A stretch of DNA of 52,103 bases from Acidobacteriota bacterium (lineage in GTDB: Bacteria > Acidobacteriota > Terriglobia > Bryobacterales > Bryobacteraceae). This document shows positions 1 through 7,708 of this stretch, in pieces. The notes below the pieces were generated by a model. It saw nothing but the letters and a program-made list of their open reading frames with translations. It had not been told where the DNA came from and ran no database searches. The translations under genes and the position numbers were made by a program. The DNA lies in contig JAEZIJ010000222.1 in NCBI GenBank assembly GCA_023436715.1, forward strand, positions 1-52,103. The letters are read 5' to 3'. Positions within the stretch are counted from its first letter, which is position 1, and each line of letters begins with the position of its first letter.

Positions 1-738
1 TTTTTGAGACCGCCGGGACGGCGGGCCACTGTCGCGGTGGCGCCCGCGGCGCCCGCTACGAGCACGGTGGTATGCGTAACGACCGGGTTCCACGTGATCT
101 CACAGCCGTTTGCGTTCCAGATTGAGCCGCCGAACGGGCACGGCGTTATGGTCAGTTCGGACCTCGTAAACCCGGCTCTCGGCACTTCGTGGGTATATCC
201 GGGCTCCCTGGCTGCCGTTTCGGCTTCGAACGTCGCTGCGGACTCAAACGTCCATGTGACGTTGAACGACATAGCCGTGAGTGTGGCTGAGACCGCGGAG
301 AACCGGATCACCTTCCAGGTTCCCGCGGACTTCGGTCCTGGGCCGGCGACGCTTCGCGTGCAGGCGGGCTCCGAGACGAGCTTTCCGGTAGTGGTCACCA
401 TCGGCCTGCCGCCGCCCGTGGTCACTGCGGTGATGTTTGGCAACTCCGGAGCCGTGGACGCGAGCCAACCGGTGCATCCCGGCGACCTGCTGACCGTGCA
501 GGTGGCCGGGCTTGACGATCCGACGGCCACGATTGCAGGGGCCAGGGTGCGTGTGAAAGTGGGTGGGATCGATCATCCGCCTGCCGGTGACGTTCAGCCG
601 GCGCCGCACCAACCCGGAAAGCACCAGATTTCGTTCGTGCTTTCAAAAGACATCGCATCCGGGCAGCAGCCGGTTGTAGTTACAATCGACGACCGGGCCT
701 CCCCTCCTTACGTGATAACCGTGGCGGCAGGCAGCTAA
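1..738 (+). CDS. C-terminal part of secreted TIGR03437-like protein (partial)
   Basis: The reading frame is open to the left edge, so the true start lies outside the window. The visible 245 residues are rich in Val, Ala, Pro and Gly with repeated beta-strand patterns. A stretch of about 85 residues around LGTSWVYPGSLAAVSASN, with VTLNDIAV, ITFQVPADFGPGPATLRV and VVTIGLPPPVV, matches my memory of the Ig-like TIGR03437 domain, which in Solibacter-type Acidobacteriota sits at the C-terminus of large secreted or surface proteins. A second beta-sandwich-like unit follows (PGDLLTVQVAGL to the end). There are no catalytic motifs, so it is probably an adhesion or structural module. A strong hairpin follows 57 bases after the stop. 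The family call is from recall of the pattern; the rest of the protein cannot be judged. Confidence 0.6.
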   Translation, partial: FLRPPGRRATVAVAPAAPATSTVVCVTTGFHVISQPFAFQIEPPNGHGVMVSSDLVNPALGTSWVYPGSLAAVSASNVAADSNVHVTLNDIAVSVAETAENRITFQVPADFGPGPATLRVQAGSETSFPVVVTIGLPPPVVTAVMFGNSGAVDASQPVHPGDLLTVQVAGLDDPTATIAGARVRVKVGGIDHPPAGDVQPAPHQPGKHQISFVLSKDIASGQQPVVVTIDDRASPPYVITVAAGS

Positions 739-758
739 CAACTCACGCGAACGGCCAA

Positions 759-784
759 ACCGCTCCGTTGCGGTCGCGGCTCGG
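759..784 (+). repeat. REP-like short hairpin repeat
   Basis: ACCGC-TCCGTT-GCGGT forms a 5-bp stem with a six-base loop, followed directly by CGCGGCTCGG. A sister hairpin, ACCGC-TCCCTT-GCGGT, lies at 41573-41588, and the 12-mer GTCGCGGCTCGG (773-784) recurs at 11516-11527 with its reverse complement at 11541-11552. All copies are intergenic. This fits a dispersed extragenic palindromic element; a wider family in related genomes is inferred. Confidence 0.5.
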
Positions 785-795
785 ATTCGCTACTG

Positions 796-832
796 AGCCG
801 CGCGCGTAAGCTGGCGGTTTACGCGCGCGGCT
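796..832 (+). terminator. Strong stem-loop, possible terminator
   Basis: AGCCGCGCGCGTAA (796-809) pairs perfectly with TTACGCGCGCGGCT (819-832) around a nine-base loop. It lies 57 bases after the stop of the secreted-protein gene. There is no T-run, so it could be a transcript-stabilising hairpin or an extragenic palindrome instead of an intrinsic terminator. Confidence 0.45.
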
Positions 833-845
833 AGGGCATACCGCT

Positions 846-874
846 GTTCCTTCGCTCTTAGATTTGGTTTACTC
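846..874 (+). repeat. 29-nt intergenic motif, copy 1
   Basis: The motif GTTCCTTCGCTC, then (T/C)TAGATTTGGT, then TTACTC occurs here and again at 3752-3781 with one substitution and one inserted G. Both copies are on the plus strand and in noncoding DNA. Its role is unknown. Confidence 0.6.
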
Positions 875-1526
875 GTTGTGTAATGCGCCGCGATCTTCTC
901 CCCCCAACCTTCTCGTGATCTTTCGCTGCGGGATTCTCAGATTCACGCTTTTCAGCGGCGACCGAGGCCGGCTCAGACGCTCGCGGGTGGAATAGGATAC
1001 TTGGCTGTGTAGGCACGGAGAGTATCCCAGTGTCACGCGATCAAGACATCAAAGAGGAGCGCCCGTTGATCCTCCGGCACAGCGTCGCCATGCCGGGGGT
1101 TTATCGCGATCTTCTTCGGAGCCAGCTCCGTCGCATCGGCCTTGGGCAGCCGCCTCGGGCGCGACCCCTCGCGCATATAGATGCCAGCAATCCGGATTAA
1201 CCCGGCAAACGGTATTGGCCATCAGCCTGGGCGATTCAACCCTTCCGGCAGGCTTCAGCGATGGCCATTTGCGCGGTGCGTTTCGAGCACTCCGTGAGCG
1301 TTATGATTTGCTGGCGAAGTTGGTTACAGCGGGCCTGGTGGGCTCCCAGTTCGGTTGGGGCCTGTCGAACATCGGCAGCGTCTACTTTGCGGCGATCAGC
1401 AGCGGCAGCCGGCAGGCTCACCGATCGGATCTTGGGGGGATCTCACGGTCGAAAAGGAGAGATCCCTCCCGTCCCCACGGCCTTACAGCTCCTTTCAGCC
1501 GAGAGCCTCCCGGATGAAAATCTCCC

Positions 1527-1555
1527 TTGCATACTACAGCACACTGTAGTAGATT
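1527..1555 (+). promoter_or_regulatory. blaI promoter (TTGCAT - 17 bp - TAGATT)
   Basis: A near-consensus -35 (TTGCAT, 1527-1532) and -10 (TAGATT, 1550-1555) are separated by 17 bp, just upstream of the blaI start at 1566. The palindromic operator fills the spacer, so bound repressor would block RNA polymerase. The start site would be near 1562, giving an almost leaderless blaI transcript. Confidence 0.65.
1532..1551. promoter_or_regulatory. BlaI/MecI-type operator
   Basis: A perfect inverted repeat, TACTACA - six bases - TGTAGTA. The TACA/TGTA half-site core is characteristic of BlaI/MecI repressor operators. It lies between the -35 and -10 of the blaI promoter, as expected for negative autoregulation. 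No second copy was noticed in the window. Confidence 0.8.
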
Positions 1556-1565
1556 AGATTTCGCT

Positions 1566-1952
1566 ATGCCCTCGCCGAAACTAAGTAGGCTGGAGATCCG
1601 GATCATGGAGACGCTCTGGAGCAAGGGACCGTCTTCCATTCGCGAGTTGCAAGAAGCCTTTCCCGAAAAGCAACGGCCGGCGTATACGACCGTGCAGACC
1701 GTCGTCTATCGCCTGGAGTGGAAAATGGCCGTGCGGCGCGCCAAGAAGATCGGCAACGCCCATGTATTCGAACCGCTGATTTCCCGCAACTCGGTGAAGC
1801 ACCGAATGATCGACGAGTTGGTCGGTCTGTTTGGCGGGCGGGTCCTCCCCATCGTGACGCACCTGATCGACTCCGGCAAGCTAACCCGCAACGAGGTGCG
1901 GGAAGCGCAGAAAGCGCTGCGTGATCTTGCCAGAAAGGATAAGAGTCAATGA
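1566..1952 (+). CDS. blaI: BlaI/MecI/CopY family transcriptional repressor
   Basis: A 128-residue winged-helix repressor, the usual length for BlaI/MecI. The N-terminus (KLSRLEIRIMETLW, then IRELQEAF and AYTTVQTVVYRLE) is the DNA-binding half; the C-terminal helices (about 75-120) should dimerise and carry the site cut on induction. The ATG at 1566 is chosen because homology begins there; an upstream ATG in frame at 1527 lies inside the promoter. Its stop overlaps the next start (ATGA at 1949), coupling it to a BlaR1-like protease. The operator upstream implies autoregulation. The regulated function is probably not beta-lactam resistance, since the partner lacks a penicillin-binding domain and no beta-lactamase is nearby. 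Confidence 0.9.
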   Translation: MPSPKLSRLEIRIMETLWSKGPSSIRELQEAFPEKQRPAYTTVQTVVYRLEWKMAVRRAKKIGNAHVFEPLISRNSVKHRMIDELVGLFGGRVLPIVTHLIDSGKLTRNEVREAQKALRDLARKDKSQ

Positions 1953-3625
1953 TCCCGAGTCAGTTTCATTCTCTGGCGAACCACCTGTGGCAGACGACAC
2001 TGTTTGCAGCCGTCGCATGCCTCCTGACCTTGGCATTGCGGAAGAATCGGGCGCAAACGCGCTACTGGGTCTGGCTCGCGGCTTCCATGAAGTTTCTCAT
2101 TCCCTTTTCCCTGCTGGTGGACTTGGGTGGCCATTTGGGCCTCCATACGGCGTCGACGATATCTGAAGCGGGCCCATCATCTGTAATTGTCCAAGCGAGC
2201 CAGCCATTCACTGTTCCGGCTCCCCTGGCCACGACATCGGCGGCGCCCGTGAGTTCGCTTGTAAATTCGGCCCCCGCCTTCCTGTACGCTGTCTGGGCGA
2301 TTGGGTTCGCTACGCTGATTTGCTCCTGGTGGCGGCGGTGGCGAGGTCTTCGCGCGGTGCTGCACACGGCATCACCTCTCGATCTGCAGATCGGCATGAA
2401 AGCGATGAGCTCACCCGCATTTGCGGAACCGGGCGTGTTCGGTGTTCGCCATCCCGTCTTACTGCTGCCCACCGGTATTACTGACCGCCTAACGCCGCCA
2501 CAGTTGAAGGCGATTGTGACACACGAGATGTGCCACGTCCGCCGCCGCGACAACCTGGCTACTGCGCTTCACATGGGCGTCGAAGCCCTGTTCTGGTTTC
2601 ATCCTCTGGTGTGGTGGCTGGGGGCACGGCTGATGGAGGAGCGGGAGCGCGCTTGCGACGAAGAAGTGTTGCTGCTGGGCAACGAACCGGAAGTGTACGC
2701 TCAAGGCATCCTCAAAGTTTGTGAGCTGTACCTGGAATCGCCACTACGGTGTGTAGCCGGGGTGACGGGAGCAAACCTCAGGAAAAGAATCGAGGTGATC
2801 ATGTCCAACCGTGTTGCTCTCAGACTGAACGTCGTAAAGAGAGTAGTCTTGTTCAGCGCAGGCGTGCTCGCCGGAGTGTTTCCTGTCGTCGTAGGCATTG
2901 TGCATGCACCTGCGATCCGAGCTCAAACGCCGCAGTTTGCCGCAACTCCCCCAGCATTCGAGGTGGCGTCCGTCAAACCTAACCGTTCTGTCACTGGCAA
3001 TATCAGCATCAAGACCGCCCCGGGCGGGAGGTTCACTGCGGAGAACGTGAGTCTGCGAGCATTAATTCAGCTGGCCTTTGGTGTCAGGGACTTTCAGCTT
3101 GCAGGTGGGCCAGGTTGGATCGGCACCGAAAAGTACGATATCGTTGCAAAAACGGGAGATCCCAAAGAGATGAGCAGCGACGATGAGTTGAAGCCGTTGT
3201 TGCAGGCGTTGCTGGCAGATCGATTCATGCTGAAGTTCCACCGCCAAACAAAACAACTCCCCGTGTTTGCCTTAGTAGTAGTTAGAGGGCGCCCAAAACT
3301 GACCCCCAACACCAACGCCACCGCCGCACCTTCCACGAGCATTTCCTCAGGAGGGGACAAATTCAGCATGGAAGCGACGAAGTCGTCGATGGCTAGGCTG
3401 TGCAACATTCTCGGGCGGCAACTAGATCACACTGTGATCGACAAGACCGGGCTCAAGGGAGAGTTCGATTTTAAGTTGGAGTGGGCTCCTGACCAAGCGG
3501 TCGACTCATCCGGTCCATCCCTTTTTGCCGCCCTGCAGGAGCAACTTGGTCTGAAACTGGAGGCGAAGAAGGGACCAGTCGAGATTATCGTCATCGACCA
3601 TATCGAAAAACCCTCTGGGAACTGA
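1949..3625 (+). CDS. BlaR1-like M56 metallopeptidase with C-terminal TIGR03435 domain
   Basis: 558 residues. Three N-terminal membrane segments (roughly 10-32, 40-60, 105-130) come before a cytoplasmic zinc protease region with HEMCH (H192, E193, H196) and a downstream EERERACDEEVLL block that supplies the third metal ligand in M56 enzymes. A fourth segment lies near 292-317. Where BlaR1/MecR1 carry a penicillin-binding sensor, this protein has about 220 residues of TIGR03435 type, starting at FEVASVKP (about 337) and including GGPGWIGTEKYDIVAK and LLADRFMLKFHRQTK. By analogy with BlaR1 the exported domain would sense a signal and the protease would trigger loss of BlaI. The ligand is unknown. 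The start overlaps the blaI stop by four bases. Confidence 0.85.
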   Translation: MIPSQFHSLANHLWQTTLFAAVACLLTLALRKNRAQTRYWVWLAASMKFLIPFSLLVDLGGHLGLHTASTISEAGPSSVIVQASQPFTVPAPLATTSAAPVSSLVNSAPAFLYAVWAIGFATLICSWWRRWRGLRAVLHTASPLDLQIGMKAMSSPAFAEPGVFGVRHPVLLLPTGITDRLTPPQLKAIVTHEMCHVRRRDNLATALHMGVEALFWFHPLVWWLGARLMEERERACDEEVLLLGNEPEVYAQGILKVCELYLESPLRCVAGVTGANLRKRIEVIMSNRVALRLNVVKRVVLFSAGVLAGVFPVVVGIVHAPAIRAQTPQFAATPPAFEVASVKPNRSVTGNISIKTAPGGRFTAENVSLRALIQLAFGVRDFQLAGGPGWIGTEKYDIVAKTGDPKEMSSDDELKPLLQALLADRFMLKFHRQTKQLPVFALVVVRGRPKLTPNTNATAAPSTSISSGGDKFSMEATKSSMARLCNILGRQLDHTVIDKTGLKGEFDFKLEWAPDQAVDSSGPSLFAALQEQLGLKLEAKKGPVEIIVIDHIEKPSGN

Positions 3626-3751
3626 CCTCTTGGGACCGCGCCTACGTCCAGCGCGTGCCGAGGACCTAACACATCCGTCGGCCACGGGCGACGCCCGGCC
3701 CGTCCCGGCGGCGGGGACTCCGTCACGGTCGCCCGTTCCGTCCACACCGCA

Positions 3752-3781
3752 GTTCCTTCGCTCCTAGATTTGGTGTTACTC
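3752..3781 (+). repeat. 30-nt intergenic motif, copy 2
   Basis: The second copy of the motif at 846-874 (GTTCCTTCGCTC...TAGATTTGGT...TTACTC), with one extra G. It ends 56 bases before the start of the TIGR03435 gene, a position suitable for a regulatory site or a transcript leader. Confidence 0.6.
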
Positions 3782-3837
3782 CTTTCGAACCGGACCGTCT
3801 ATCAGACCAGGACGCATTAAGAGAGGAACAGATCAGA

Positions 3838-4671
3838 ATGAAGAGTTTAGCCCGTATCTTACTCGCCGCCGTTGCGTGTTCTGTGGTACTGGCGCAGCAG
3901 CCGGAGTTTGAAGTGGCGTCCATCAAGCCCGCCGCTCCGCAGTCTGACGGCAACATCCGGGTTATGATGGGGGGCGATCCGGGTAGGGTCAATTACGCGA
4001 ACGTCACGCTTAAGAACGTCCTTGCGCGCGCATACGACGTGAAGAGTTACCAGATTACCGGCCCCTCATGGCTTGACAGCGAGCGGTATGACATAGTGGC
4101 GAAGGTTCCGGACGGCGCTCCCAAGGAGCAACTTCCAGCCATGCTGCAGAATCTGCTCGCGGAGCGATTCAAGATGAAGCTGCACCGGGAGACGAAGGAC
4201 CAGCCGGTCTATGCACTCGTCGTCGGGAAGAACGGTCCGAAACTGACGAAAGCGGCTGCAGCGCCGCCAACCCGTGAGACGACCGGACACGGCGGCGGGC
4301 CGCCGCGCCGGGGCGCGATGATGATGTTCGGAAACGGGCGGCTGGAAGTAAAGGGGGCCACCGTGGCCGCGTTTGCGCAGATGCTGTCGAACCTCGTGGA
4401 CCGCCCCGTTCTGGACGTGACGAAGATAGAGGGCAACTACGACATCGTTCTCGAGGTTTCCATGGAGGATCTCGCAGGATTGCGGAGGATGGGGGCAACG
4501 GCCGGTCCCGGCCCCCGCGGACCGGAAGCAGGCTCACCCGCGCCGGAGAGCGCTCCCGCGCCCTCGATCTTCACGGCCATCCAGCAGTTGGGACTCAAAC
4601 TGGAGTCGCGGAAGGCGCCGATCGAATACCTCGTCGTCGATCAGGCCGAAAAGGTTCCGACCGAGAACTAG
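3838..4671 (+). CDS. Secreted TIGR03435 family protein
   Basis: 277 residues with a clear Sec signal peptide (MKSLARILLAAVACSVVLAQ, then QPEFEVASIKP). The mature part is a complete TIGR03435 unit: FEVASIKP, GGDPGRVNYANVTLKNVLARAY, PSWLDSERYDIVAKVP, LLAERFKMKLHRETK and a closing LGLKLESRKAPIEYLVVDQAEK. It parallels the C-terminal domain of the BlaR1-like protein just upstream. An insert rich in Gly, Pro and Arg (about 140-165) and another near 225-245 are low-complexity. An AGAGAGGAACAG tract precedes the ATG. Eight bases separate its stop from the TonB-dependent receptor gene, so the two are probably cotranscribed. The biochemical role of the family is unknown; location outside the cytoplasm is well supported. 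Confidence 0.85.
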   Translation: MKSLARILLAAVACSVVLAQQPEFEVASIKPAAPQSDGNIRVMMGGDPGRVNYANVTLKNVLARAYDVKSYQITGPSWLDSERYDIVAKVPDGAPKEQLPAMLQNLLAERFKMKLHRETKDQPVYALVVGKNGPKLTKAAAAPPTRETTGHGGGPPRRGAMMMFGNGRLEVKGATVAAFAQMLSNLVDRPVLDVTKIEGNYDIVLEVSMEDLAGLRRMGATAGPGPRGPEAGSPAPESAPAPSIFTAIQQLGLKLESRKAPIEYLVVDQAEKVPTEN

Positions 4672-4679
4672 GGGGCGGC

Positions 4680-7600
4680 ATGTCGACCCGGCATTGGCTT
4701 GCGGCTCTCGCATTCTGCTCTGCCGTCTACGCGGCTGAGCACCGCGGAGTTGTGAAGTTCGGGCCCGTTCCGCTGCCCGGCGCCACGGTCACAGCGAGCG
4801 AGGGCGGAAAGCAGTTCACCACGATTACCAGCCAGGAGGGGAACTACTCGTTCCCCGAACTGGCCGAGGGCAAGTGGAGAATACGGGTGGAGATGCTCTG
4901 CTTCGAGCCCTCGGAGCGCGAAGTGACCGTAGGGTCTTCGGCGCCCGCGGCGGAGTGGGAACTGAAACTGCTGCCATTCGAGCAGATCGCGGCCGCGGCG
5001 CCGCCTCAGCCGGCCGAGACCGAGACTCCCCCGAGGGCGGCCGAACAGCCCAGGAACGCAAAAGCCGGGAAAAGCGCTCGCCAGCAGCCCGCGAACACGC
5101 CGTCAGACTTCCAGCGCACGGACCTGAACGCCTCCGCCGCGCCGCCGGCGGACGACGTGCCGGGTGCGGTAAGCGAGAGGCCGGCGGAAGGGTTCCTCAT
5201 CAACGGCAGCGTGAACAATGGCTTGTCGTCGCCGTTCGCGCAGGCGGCCGCGTTCGGCAACAACCGTCCCGGCAGGCGGTCGCTCTACAACGGAAGCCTC
5301 GGGCTGATCTTCGGCAATTCGTTCTGGGACGCGCGCGCGTTCTCTCTCACCGGACAGGACACGCCCAAGCCGGCCTCCACCCGCGCACAGGGATTGTTGT
5401 CATTTGGCGGTCCGCTGAAGATTCCCGGCCTGATCCCGCGCAACGGACCGAACATAACCCTGAACTACCAGTGGACTCGAAATCGCAACGCGACGACCAA
5501 CACCGCCCGCGTTCCGACGGCGGCCGATCGGAGCGGCGATTTTTCGGGACAGGCGCCGGTCATCGATCCGGAGAGCGGTGCGCCGTTCGCGGGCAACGTC
5601 GTCCCCACATCGCGAATCGCCCCACAGGCCAGGGCTTTGCTTGGCTTCTATCCGGCAGCGAACTTCGAGGGCGGACGCTACAACTACCAGGTCCCGCTCG
5701 CCGGTTCCACCCACCAGGACGACCTGCAAGCGCGCGCGAACAAGTTCATCTCCAGGAACTCGTTTTCCGGACAGTTCGCGCTACAGAGCGTGCGGGCCGA
5801 CAGCACGAACCTGTTCGGGTTCCTCAACACCACGGGATCGACGGGAATCAATACTTCCGCGAACTGGAACCGGCGGCTCAACCCGCGCTCGTCCGCGAAC
5901 CTCAGCGCTAGGTTCAGCCGCTTCTCAAATCGCGTGACCCCGTTTTTCGCGAATCGCCTGAATGTATCGGAACAGGCGGGCATCACGGGAAACAACCAGG
6001 AGCCGGCGAACTGGGGTCCGCCCGCGCTGACGTTTTCGAGCGGCATCGCTACGCTCAACGACGTGCAGAGTTCGCTCACGCGCAACCAGACGGCGGGAGT
6101 TTCGGGCTCCGTCTTCTGGGCGTACCGCTCGCACAACATCACCGCCGGAGCGGGGTTCGGGCGCCAGCAGTTCAACCTGCTCTCGCAGCAGGACCCACGC
6201 GGCGCCTTCACTTTCACCGGCGCTGCGGCGGGCAATGATTTCGCCGGATTTCTGCTGGGGATACCCGACGCCAGCTCGATCGCATTCGGCAATGCGGATA
6301 AATATTTCCGCGCCCTGTCCTATGACGGATATGTGAACGACGACTGGCGCGCCAGCGCGTCGGTCTCCGTCAACGCGGGCCTGCGGTGGGATTACTACGC
6401 CCCCATCACCGAACGCTATGGCAGGCTCGTGAATCTTGATACGACTGCCGGCTATGCTGAAAGCGCTCCGGTCGTCGCATCGAAGCCCTCGGGCCCCCTG
6501 ACCGGGCAGCGCTATCCCGATTCGCTGATTCGCCCCTACAGACGCGCCTTCCAGCCACGCATCGGAATTTCGTGGCGGCCGCTCCTGGCCTCCTCCGTTG
6601 TAGTTCGCGCGGGTTACGGGGTCTACTCCGATGCCTCCATCTATTTGCCGATCGCGTCCCGCATGGCGCAGCAATCACCGCTGTCGAAAAGCCTGAGTGT
6701 CGAGAACAGCGCCGCGAACCCGCTCACTCTCGCCAACGGCTTCAATCCCGGACCCCGCACCACTGCAAACACGTTCGCGGCCAACCCCGGCCTCCGCCCC
6801 GGCTATTCGCAGAACTGGCAACTATCCGTGCAGCGCGACCTGCCTGGTTCCATGGTCGTCATCGCCACATATCTCGGGCTCAAAGGCACGCACACGCAAC
6901 AGCAGTTCCTGCCCAATACCTACCCCATCGGGGCGCATGACCCGTGCCCGGCATGCACGGCGGGCTACACCTTCCTGACTTCGGACGGGAATTCCACGCG
7001 GCAATCCGGACAGCTACAGTTGCGCCGACGGCTGCGGAGCGGCTTCGCCGCGGAGTTGAGCTACAGCTTCTCGAAATCGATCGACAATGGCGCGGCTGCG
7101 GGCTCGGGCCAGGCCGCTACGGTCATCGCGCAGGACTGGCGGAATCTCGACGCCGAGCGTGGGCTCTCCAGCTTCGACCAGCGGCACCGCCTCAGCGTGC
7201 AGATGCAGTTCACGTCGGGAATGGGGCTGGGTGGGGGAACGCTGCTCGGCGGCTGGCAGGGCGGCCTTTTCAAGGACTGGACGCTCGCCACCCAAATCAA
7301 CGCGGGGAGCGGATTGCCCCTCACGCCCGTTTATATGACCGCGGTGCGCGGCACGGGAGTCACCGGCGTCATACGACCCGATTACACGGGCGCGCCGCTC
7401 TACAGCGCTCCTCCCGGGCTATTCCTCAACCCGGCCGCTGTTACGGCGCCCGCGCCGGACCGGTGGGGCAACGCGGGACGCAACTCCATCACGGGGCCGT
7501 CGCAGTTCGCCCTGAACGCCTCGCTTGCGCGCACGTTCCGCCTGAGCGACCGGATCAGCGCCGATTTCCGGCTCGATTCCACCAACGCGCTCAACCATGT

Positions 7601-7706
7601 CACGTTCCCGAGCTGGAACACGCTTGTCACCAGCGCACAGTTTGGCCTGCCCGTTACGGCGAATCCCATGCGCAGCATGCAGAGCACGATGCGGGTGAGG
7701 TTTTAG
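4680..7706 (+). CDS. Oar-like TonB-dependent outer membrane receptor with carboxypeptidase-regulatory domain
   Basis: 1008 residues. A signal peptide (cleavage likely after AVYA) is followed by a CarboxypepD_reg-like beta-sandwich (about 22-100; GVVKFGPVPLPGATVTAS, GNYSFPELAEGKWRIRVEM). A Pro/Ala/Glu-rich linker (about 100-165) leads into a long Asn/Ser/aromatic-rich region with alternating strands typical of a 22-strand barrel. The chain ends in MRVRF, a C-terminal Phe as expected for BAM-inserted proteins. No clear TonB box was seen, which is common for this acidobacterial group. It lies in a three-gene run, with eight bases to the TIGR03435 gene and two bases to the VWFA gene. The substrate cannot be read from the sequence. 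Confidence 0.8.
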   Translation: MSTRHWLAALAFCSAVYAAEHRGVVKFGPVPLPGATVTASEGGKQFTTITSQEGNYSFPELAEGKWRIRVEMLCFEPSEREVTVGSSAPAAEWELKLLPFEQIAAAAPPQPAETETPPRAAEQPRNAKAGKSARQQPANTPSDFQRTDLNASAAPPADDVPGAVSERPAEGFLINGSVNNGLSSPFAQAAAFGNNRPGRRSLYNGSLGLIFGNSFWDARAFSLTGQDTPKPASTRAQGLLSFGGPLKIPGLIPRNGPNITLNYQWTRNRNATTNTARVPTAADRSGDFSGQAPVIDPESGAPFAGNVVPTSRIAPQARALLGFYPAANFEGGRYNYQVPLAGSTHQDDLQARANKFISRNSFSGQFALQSVRADSTNLFGFLNTTGSTGINTSANWNRRLNPRSSANLSARFSRFSNRVTPFFANRLNVSEQAGITGNNQEPANWGPPALTFSSGIATLNDVQSSLTRNQTAGVSGSVFWAYRSHNITAGAGFGRQQFNLLSQQDPRGAFTFTGAAAGNDFAGFLLGIPDASSIAFGNADKYFRALSYDGYVNDDWRASASVSVNAGLRWDYYAPITERYGRLVNLDTTAGYAESAPVVASKPSGPLTGQRYPDSLIRPYRRAFQPRIGISWRPLLASSVVVRAGYGVYSDASIYLPIASRMAQQSPLSKSLSVENSAANPLTLANGFNPGPRTTANTFAANPGLRPGYSQNWQLSVQRDLPGSMVVIATYLGLKGTHTQQQFLPNTYPIGAHDPCPACTAGYTFLTSDGNSTRQSGQLQLRRRLRSGFAAELSYSFSKSIDNGAAAGSGQAATVIAQDWRNLDAERGLSSFDQRHRLSVQMQFTSGMGLGGGTLLGGWQGGLFKDWTLATQINAGSGLPLTPVYMTAVRGTGVTGVIRPDYTGAPLYSAPPGLFLNPAAVTAPAPDRWGNAGRNSITGPSQFALNASLARTFRLSDRISADFRLDSTNALNHVTFPSWNTLVTSAQFGLPVTANPMRSMQSTMRVRF

Positions 7707-7708
7707 GG

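Larger units (their letters stand above)
739..1526. other. Long intergenic region with repeats, no supported gene
   Basis: About 790 bases between the secreted-protein end and the blaI promoter. It holds a REP-like hairpin (759-784), a 14-bp perfect stem-loop (796-832) and a 29-nt motif repeated near 3752. The reading frames here (for example plus strand from 1215, minus strand 1033-1176) lack convincing start signals and resemble no family I know. They may be noise or old gene remnants. Confidence 0.6.

Noticed and set aside
1033..1517. Short frames: minus 1033-1176 and plus 1215-1517
   Set aside because: Short, no ribosome site, no family resemblance; may be remnants but unsupported.
1566..3625. 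Beta-lactam resistance operon
   Set aside because: The BlaR1-like protein lacks the penicillin-binding sensor and there is no beta-lactamase or PBP gene near.
4874..5911. 345-codon overlapping frame inside the TonB-dependent receptor
   Set aside because: Arg-rich, low-complexity product in a high-GC gene whose main frame has clear receptor features.
6944..7708. Upstream extension of the VWFA gene frame
   Set aside because: It overlaps the receptor gene; the signal peptide begins at 7709. Similar false extensions were trimmed for cofE, npdG, cofH, nuoN, the MFS gene and mgtC.
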